From Candidatus Omnitrophota bacterium (lineage in GTDB: Bacteria > Omnitrophota > Koll11 > Zapsychrales > Fredricksoniimonadaceae), in NCBI GenBank assembly GCA_023247595.1, contig JAHFGF010000010.1, positions 1 through 18,054 of the forward strand: DNA of 18,054 nucleotides. The letters run 5' to 3'. Made by a program: the position numbers and the translations under genes. Position 1 is the stretch's first letter. Each line of letters begins with the position of its first letter. The notes under the pieces were generated by a model. The model was not told the origin of the DNA. It ran no database searches and was given only the letters and a program-made list of their open reading frames with translations. This document shows positions 13,291 to 18,054 of this stretch, in pieces.

Positions 13291-14658
13291 ATGATTTCTA
13301 TCATCATCAGAACAAAAAACGAAGAGCGCTGGATTACGCCCTGCCTGCAGGCGGTTTTTAATCAGGACCAAAAAGATGTTGAGGTGATTATTGTTGATAA
13401 TCACAGCACGGATAAGACTGTGGAGAAGGCCAAACGTTTTCCCGTTAAAATTGTTCAGGTGGATGATTACCTGCCAGGGAAGGCGCTCAACATCGGGTTT
13501 GGGGCCTCCATTGGCGAGTACATTGTCTGTCTCTCCGCGCATTGTGTTCCGGTCAACAGCCAGTGGTTATCCAAACTGCTGGAAAACTTTACTGACAAAG
13601 ATGTGGCGGGCGTTTACGGCCGTCAGGAACCATTATCGTTCTCGTCGGATTTTGATAAAAGAGATTTGCTCATCACCTTCGGGCTCGATCGCCGCGTGCA
13701 GGTGAAAGACAGTTTTTTTCATAACGCCAACAGCATGATCCGCCGTCAGGCGTGGCAGAAGATTCCGTTCGACAATAAAATCACGAATATCGAAGACCGC
13801 TTATGGGCGGAAAAAATCTTGAAAGCGGGATATAAAATTGTCTATGAGCCGGCGGCGAGCGTTTATCATCACCACGGCATTCATCAGGACCGTAATCCCG
13901 AACGCTGCGCCAATGTGGTGAGGATTCTTCAGGACCATCAGGTTAATAATTTTGATGCGCGCAATAACACTTTAGATATTGAAAAGCTCAATGTGGTGGC
14001 GCTTATTCCGGTCAAGGGTGAGTCGCCGGTTGTCGCGGGACGTCCGCTTTTGGAATATACCATTCTTCGGGCTAAGGCCTCACGGTATTTAAAAAAGATT
14101 ATTGTCTCGACGGATAATCAAAAGACCGCTGATTTAGCCCGCAGGCTTGGAGCCGAAGTTCCGTTTATGCGCGATGCCTCATTTTCCGGCGCGCGCGTTG
14201 ATTTGGAACAGGTCTTGCAGTATTCGCTTCAGGAATTAGAGAAGCGCGACATCTGGCCGGATATTGTTGTGTCGCTTGAGATCACATTTCCGTTTCGTGA
14301 TGCTCATTTGATTGATGATTTAATTTTTGACCTGGTTGATAAAGGTTTGGATACGGTTATTCCGGCCAAAGAAGAATTTAATTCCTGCTGGGTTGAGGAT
14401 AAAGGTTCTTTTCAACGGGTGGATGAAGGATTTACTCCTCGTGAATTTAAAAAACCGGTGTATGTGGCAATCAAAGGCCTGGGCTGCGTCACGTATCCTA
14501 ATTTTGTGCGCGACGGTAAACTCTTCGGCAATAACGTTGGGATGTACACATTAAGGAATCCAAACGCGTTTATTGAAGTCCGTTCCAAAAATGATTTTCT
14601 TCTGGCAGAATCCCTTTTAACCGATTTTATATCTTCTCATGACATTCAAATCCCTTGA
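13291..14658 (+). CDS. Fusion of a GT2 glycosyltransferase and a cytidylyltransferase-like domain
   Basis: This 455-residue protein has two domains. Residues 1-230 are a GT-A family 2 glycosyltransferase: SIIIRTKNEE near the start, VEVIIVDNHSTDKT at 30-43, and the catalytic-base region NIEDRLWAEK at 166-175. The usual metal-binding DxD position reads SAHCVP (82-87) instead. Residues 233-450 resemble an acylneuraminate cytidylyltransferase: ALIPVKGES at 237-245, a MRDASFSGARVDLEQVL block at 293-309, and TFPFR at 332-336 equivalent to TSPLR. The first loop is shorter than normal and lacks the basic segment that contacts CTP. The protein may therefore transfer a sugar and also make, bind or sense a CMP-sugar. 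An earlier ATG at 13210 is rejected because it lies inside the heptamer array. The next gene overlaps by 20 nt. Confidence 0.85.
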   Translation: MISIIIRTKNEERWITPCLQAVFNQDQKDVEVIIVDNHSTDKTVEKAKRFPVKIVQVDDYLPGKALNIGFGASIGEYIVCLSAHCVPVNSQWLSKLLENFTDKDVAGVYGRQEPLSFSSDFDKRDLLITFGLDRRVQVKDSFFHNANSMIRRQAWQKIPFDNKITNIEDRLWAEKILKAGYKIVYEPAASVYHHHGIHQDRNPERCANVVRILQDHQVNNFDARNNTLDIEKLNVVALIPVKGESPVVAGRPLLEYTILRAKASRYLKKIIVSTDNQKTADLARRLGAEVPFMRDASFSGARVDLEQVLQYSLQELEKRDIWPDIVVSLEITFPFRDAHLIDDLIFDLVDKGLDTVIPAKEEFNSCWVEDKGSFQRVDEGFTPREFKKPVYVAIKGLGCVTYPNFVRDGKLFGNNVGMYTLRNPNAFIEVRSKNDFLLAESLLTDFISSHDIQIP

Positions 14659-16441
14659 TCTTATCTTTCAGGAAGCGAGAGTGACGCTTCGCCGGTTTCC
14701 GATGGCGCTCGTTGCCTCTGTCACCGGCACGTGGGCCATGGTGATGTGGGTTAATGTTCATCCGCAGCAGCATTCAAGTGTTGATCCTCTCTGGAAGTGG
14801 GCCATGGTTGCCACACTTGGCATTACGCTTTTTACGTCGCTGTCGGTTTTCAGTGAAGTAAAAAAATATGATGCTGGAAAATCCGGACGCCTTGCTTTCG
14901 GCGCGCTTGCCCTTTTGGCGTTTTATTTTGTTTCCCTGCTGGGAAATTTTAAGGGCGCTGACTTTTACCGGTTTTATCTCATTAATACTGATTTGCATCT
15001 GCTGGTTGCGATTGCCCCTTTTCTTTTTGAACGCGGACTGACGACCGCGTTTTGGCAATACAATAAGACGCTTTTTATCCGTTTAGGTGTTTCCGCTATT
15101 TATTCCTCGACGATATTTATCGGACTGGTCATTGCCATCGCGTGCCTGAATAATCTTTTTAATCTGCGCATCAAGGAAGATATTTATTTTCAGCTGTGGC
15201 TCATGGTCGTTGGGATTTTTAACACCTGGTTTTTCTTGGGAGGCGTTCCGTCGGCAATTCCTGCGCTTGAAACCAGGGACGATTATCCTAAAGGCTTAAG
15301 AATTTTTACGCAGTTTATTTTAATTCCGCTTGTTGTTCTGTATTACGCCATCCTGTATCTGTATATGGCCAAGATTCTTTTTACTTGGAATCTTCCCGTC
15401 GGTTGGCTGTCGTCATTTATCATCGGCGCCTCGCTGTTGGGTATTCTCACGCTGCTTTTGGTTTATCCGTTAAGGAATCGTTTGGAATTCGGCTGGACCA
15501 AAACGTACGCCCGGTATTTTTATCTGGCGCTTTTGCCTTTGGTTGTTTTGATGGCCGTTGCCATTTTCCGTCGGATTTTTGATTACGGCATTACGGTTGA
15601 ACGTTATTTCGTGCTTTTGTTCACGGTCTGGCTGTTTTATATATCGATTAAATTCACCTGGCGGCCGAATACCGACATTCGTTTTATTCCCACATCCATG
15701 TGCCTTTTGATTGTGCTTGCGACCTTTGGCCCTTTAAGCGCGATTAATGTTTCTGCTCAAAGCCAATTGGGCAGGCTGGAATATTATTTTGTTAAGAACG
15801 GTTATCTTTCCGACGGCGTACTGATTAAGGGAAAGCGCAAGGTCACATTTAAAGACAGCGCGGAAATTTCATCCATTGTGGAATATCTGGACCGCATGCA
15901 TGGCTTGGGAGTATTAAACCGCTGGGCGAACAAGGGGGCAGATTTTCAGCACATGGACCAATATTCTTTGTGCAGGGATTATTTGGAAATTGAACTTAGT
16001 GAACGCTATGACCCATGGTCTGGCCAGCAATATTACTTCAGTTATGTTGCCCGGGCGATGTTATTAAGAACTGTTAAAGAATTTGATTATAGCTATGAAC
16101 TTCAAGGGTTTTATCCGGCTTCGCAAGGCAGAAATAAAAAGATCATTACACCCGACGGAGAATTGGAACTAATTTTTGCGGAAATGAAAAATACGATTGA
16201 GTTTAAAAAAGGTGATCAGATATTAACGATTGATTTGGAACCGGTCTTGGCAAAGCTGAAAGAAACAAAAGGTAGCAACGGCTATGATGTGGATGCTGGG
16301 GATTTGACGTTTGAAGTGCAGAATGAGGATGTGAGGATTAAAGTTTTAGTCACGACTATCTCCGGGCAATATAAAGATGAAATGCCTAGAGTCGAGAATT
16401 TAGATGGACAGGTTTATTTGAAGTTTAAAGGGAAGAAATGA
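14639..16441 (+). CDS. DUF4153-family membrane protein
   Basis: The 600-residue protein has about ten or more hydrophobic helices in residues 20-375 and a soluble C-terminal part from about 376 on. The segment FNTWFFLGGVP at 194-204, followed by YPKGLRIFTQ, is characteristic of DUF4153 proteins, integral membrane proteins of unknown function found in many bacteria. The N-terminal SLDLIFQEA-x5-RRFP pattern also fits that family, so I keep the ATG at 14639, which overlaps the previous stop by 20 nt. A GTG at 14681 with AGGAAG in front is a less likely alternative. Membership in this operon suggests a role in envelope glycan assembly or export, but nothing in the sequence shows a reaction. The ATGA end overlaps the next gene by 4 nt. 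Confidence 0.82.
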   Translation: MTFKSLDLIFQEARVTLRRFPMALVASVTGTWAMVMWVNVHPQQHSSVDPLWKWAMVATLGITLFTSLSVFSEVKKYDAGKSGRLAFGALALLAFYFVSLLGNFKGADFYRFYLINTDLHLLVAIAPFLFERGLTTAFWQYNKTLFIRLGVSAIYSSTIFIGLVIAIACLNNLFNLRIKEDIYFQLWLMVVGIFNTWFFLGGVPSAIPALETRDDYPKGLRIFTQFILIPLVVLYYAILYLYMAKILFTWNLPVGWLSSFIIGASLLGILTLLLVYPLRNRLEFGWTKTYARYFYLALLPLVVLMAVAIFRRIFDYGITVERYFVLLFTVWLFYISIKFTWRPNTDIRFIPTSMCLLIVLATFGPLSAINVSAQSQLGRLEYYFVKNGYLSDGVLIKGKRKVTFKDSAEISSIVEYLDRMHGLGVLNRWANKGADFQHMDQYSLCRDYLEIELSERYDPWSGQQYYFSYVARAMLLRTVKEFDYSYELQGFYPASQGRNKKIITPDGELELIFAEMKNTIEFKKGDQILTIDLEPVLAKLKETKGSNGYDVDAGDLTFEVQNEDVRIKVLVTTISGQYKDEMPRVENLDGQVYLKFKGKK

Positions 16442-17490
16442 CAAACGCAGGTCCTATTTTAGTTCAGTCGGAAAATCTTCGGCGGGCATTTCATGAAGTT
16501 TTAGCGTCAGTCAATGTTGATCAGGCCGCGGCGCATCACGTTGTTGAAGGTCTTGTTCAAACGTCCTTGCGCGGCGTTGATTCGCACGGCATCCGGTTGT
16601 TCCCGCATTACGCGAAGGTTGTGAAGGCCGGACGCGTCAATGGCCATCCGAAATACGTTTTTCATAAAGGCGGAAACTCCGTCGGACGTTTGGATGCCGA
16701 TCACACCTACGGACACGCGGCCGGGGCAGAGGCCATGACGTATGTTTTGGATATGGCGCGGCAGACCGGTTGCGGCGCGGTCGCGGTTTTTAATTCGAGC
16801 CATTTCGGCGCGGCTGCTTATTGCGGTTTGATGGCCGCAGAGAAGGATATGATCGGAATCAGCCTGACCCATGCGGATGCGCTCATGCTGACCACCGGAG
16901 GGATTCGCGCTTTTTTCGGAACGAATCCGATTTGTGTAACCGCGCCCGTTGAAGGCGAAGGCCCGTTCTGTCTGGACATGGCCACAACCACGATCACCTG
17001 GAACAAAGTCAAAATGCATCGCGAAAAAAATCTTGCGCTTGCGCCAAACCTTGCCGCCGACGGTAAAGGAGAAAGCACAACCGATCCGCACGCGGCCCAA
17101 AGTGTTATTTCCATTGGGGATTACAAAGGCTTTGGGTTGGGCATGGTGGTGGATATTCTCTGCGGGCTTTTAAGCGGCATGCCCTTCGGCCGTGAAATCA
17201 CCAGCATGTACTTAACGCCGCTTGATCAGAAACGCTATTTGGGCCAGTTTTATCTCGCGCTTGATATCAGCAAGTTTCAAGATGTGAAGGTGTTTAAGTC
17301 CAGATTAAAAAAATATATGGATGAAATCCGCCGTGAACCTGCCAAAGACCCATTCAAGCCCGTCATGGTTCCCGGCGATCCTGAGAAAAAAGCTTTTGTC
17401 CAAAGGTCACGCGAAGGCATCCCGCTTTTCCCCGCAGAATACGACGCCATCCTTGAAACCTGCCGTACACACTCTGTTAAATTCCCGTAA
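16438..17490 (+). CDS. Ldh-family (malate/L-lactate dehydrogenase type) NAD(P)-dependent oxidoreductase
   Basis: The 350-residue protein belongs to the Ldh2/YlbC/DlgD family, which reduces 2-keto acids or oxidises 2-hydroxy acids using NAD(P)H; this family is unrelated to classical lactate dehydrogenase. Landmarks include LRGVDSHGIRL at 44-54 (H50), FNSSHFG at 118-124 with the catalytic-type H122, and FFGTNPI at 159-165 followed by LDMATT. Length is normal. It is coupled to the DUF4153 gene (4-nt overlap, AAAGGGAAG ribosome-binding site). With two cytidylyltransferase-like genes and Gfo/Idh genes nearby, a 2-keto sugar acid or its precursor is a sensible substrate guess. A general metabolic role for malate, lactate or ureidoglycolate seems less likely here. 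The 164 nt that follow are gene-free. Confidence 0.88.
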   Translation: MTNAGPILVQSENLRRAFHEVLASVNVDQAAAHHVVEGLVQTSLRGVDSHGIRLFPHYAKVVKAGRVNGHPKYVFHKGGNSVGRLDADHTYGHAAGAEAMTYVLDMARQTGCGAVAVFNSSHFGAAAYCGLMAAEKDMIGISLTHADALMLTTGGIRAFFGTNPICVTAPVEGEGPFCLDMATTTITWNKVKMHREKNLALAPNLAADGKGESTTDPHAAQSVISIGDYKGFGLGMVVDILCGLLSGMPFGREITSMYLTPLDQKRYLGQFYLALDISKFQDVKVFKSRLKKYMDEIRREPAKDPFKPVMVPGDPEKKAFVQRSREGIPLFPAEYDAILETCRTHSVKFP

Positions 17491-17553
17491 ATTTACCGTT
17501 GAGTTTTTGATTCATCTTTTGAGTTTTCAAAGTTCGCTTGAAGCATATAACTC

Positions 17554-17569
17554 ATTGATTCTTATCAAT
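17554..17569. other. Small inverted repeat in the gap before the HAD gene
   Basis: ATTGAT (17554-17559) and ATCAAT (17564-17569) pair exactly around a 4-nt centre, and TTTATAATC follows. The stem is short and AT-rich, so it could be a weak hairpin at the end of the operon or an operator. No standard intrinsic terminator is visible in 17491-17654. Confidence 0.25.
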
Positions 17570-17611
17570 TTATAATCTAATCAAAACACTGGTGAATATC
17601 GGAATCTCTGC

Positions 17612-17640
17612 TTTACAGCTTCGGGGCGCTGTGTTAGTAT
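17612..17640 (+). promoter_or_regulatory. Candidate sigma70-type promoter with extended -10
   Basis: TTTACA (17612-17617) and TAGTAT (17635-17640) are separated by 17 bp, with a TGT (17632-17634) directly before the -10 hexamer. Transcription would begin near 17647, only a few bases before the ATG at 17655. No Shine-Dalgarno sequence is seen, so the message may be nearly leaderless. A small ACAGC/GCTGT inverted repeat lies in the spacer region. The assignment is by eye only. Confidence 0.4.
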
Positions 17641-17654
17641 TTTGACGCAAAAAA

Positions 17655-18054
17655 ATGATGGAATTTCCGGATATTAAATTTCAACACATCTGTTTTGACA
17701 AGGATGGCACGCTCACGGATGTCCATGCCACGTGGGTTCCTATTACCCAAAGACGGGCGCAGAAGATTGTTCAATATTTTGAACTGCCCAAAACGCAATT
17801 GGATGATTTGTGCACAGTTATGGGGGTCGATCTGCGCGCCAGGCGCATTATGTCCGGCGGTCCGGTGGGATACAAACCGCGGGCGAGCATCATTGCTTCT
17901 GCGGTTAAATGGTTATCAACACAAAAGATTCAGGCCAGCGATAAGCAGATTGCGGAAATTTTTCGCGAGATTGACGGCGAGGTTCAAAACAGGCAGGATA
18001 TTAAACCTCAGGCGCTGACAGGGGTTGTCGCGGGTATTAAAAATTTAAAGCAGG
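17655..18054 (+). CDS. HAD-superfamily phosphatase, N-terminal part, cut by the window edge
   Basis: An open frame of 133 codons runs to the right edge without a stop. HICFDKDGTLTD at residues 11-22 is HAD motif I, with the nucleophile D15 and the acid/base D17. The helical region after it is consistent with a cap domain of the phosphoglycolate-phosphatase-like group. In a CMP-sugar locus a phosphatase acting on a sugar-acid phosphate is a natural idea, as with KdsC and N-acylneuraminate-9-phosphatase. The cap and the missing C-terminal motifs prevent assignment. A second ATG at 17658 is an equally possible start. It lies 164 nt after the Ldh-family gene, behind a candidate promoter, so it may be a separate transcription unit. 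Confidence 0.8.
   Translation, partial: MMEFPDIKFQHICFDKDGTLTDVHATWVPITQRRAQKIVQYFELPKTQLDDLCTVMGVDLRARRIMSGGPVGYKPRASIIASAVKWLSTQKIQASDKQIAEIFREIDGEVQNRQDIKPQALTGVVAGIKNLKQ

Noticed and set aside
16507..17100. 197-codon open frame on the minus strand
   Set aside because: It lies opposite the clear Ldh-family gene and has no recognisable domain.

Overview
This window is one long, single-strand surface-polysaccharide (glycan) biosynthesis locus. From about 415 to 17490 every supported gene lies on the + strand. Spacing is tight: several 4 to 26 nt overlaps, most gaps under 25 nt, and longer gaps only at 279-414, 4266-4335, 13135-13290 and 17491-17654. Gene content fits a Gram-negative or otherwise envelope-rich uncultured bacterium of middling G+C. 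Lack of ribosomal or housekeeping genes prevents a firm taxonomic call. The mix of glycan genes and short-period intergenic repeats would fit a candidate phylum such as Omnitrophota, but that is a guess.

Layout. (1) 1-278 is the 3' end of an unrecognised gene. It is followed by a gene-free stretch with an array of 7-bp repeats (282-405). (2) 415-4265 holds a class I SAM methyltransferase, a FAD-dependent HemY/amine-oxidase-like oxidoreductase, a YdjC/ChbG-type carbohydrate deacetylase and an overlapping formyltransferase. (3) 4336-6457 holds a zinc-ribbon sugar C-methyltransferase and an RmlD-like NAD(P)-dependent reductase. (4) 6470-10860 holds a YfhO-like multi-spanning membrane protein and a GT-B-like surface carbohydrate protein. 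(5) 10861-12743 is an acylneuraminate-type cytidylyltransferase translationally coupled to a Gfo/Idh/MocA oxidoreductase. (6) 12736-13290 is a scar region: a small three-helix membrane protein, a 3' remnant of a second Gfo/Idh/MocA gene read out of frame, and a symmetric 14-unit array of 7-bp repeats. (7) 13291-17490 is an unusual GT2-cytidylyltransferase fusion, a DUF4153 membrane protein and an Ldh-family dehydrogenase. (8) After a 164-nt gap with a candidate promoter, a HAD phosphatase gene runs off the right edge.

Together the genes suggest a glycan built from modified sugars: deacetylated and possibly N-formylated, C-methylated and reduced, plus one or two CMP-activated keto-sugar acids. 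Glycosyltransferases and multi-spanning membrane proteins would assemble it. No synthase for a nonulosonic acid or Kdo, and no Wzx/Wzy or ABC exporter, is in view, so the locus must continue outside the window.

The most unusual features are the two symmetric heptamer arrays with a shared GATGG core, the Gfo/Idh/MocA remnant that now supplies the out-of-frame tail of a small membrane protein, and the GT2-cytidylyltransferase fusion with a shortened nucleotide-binding loop.
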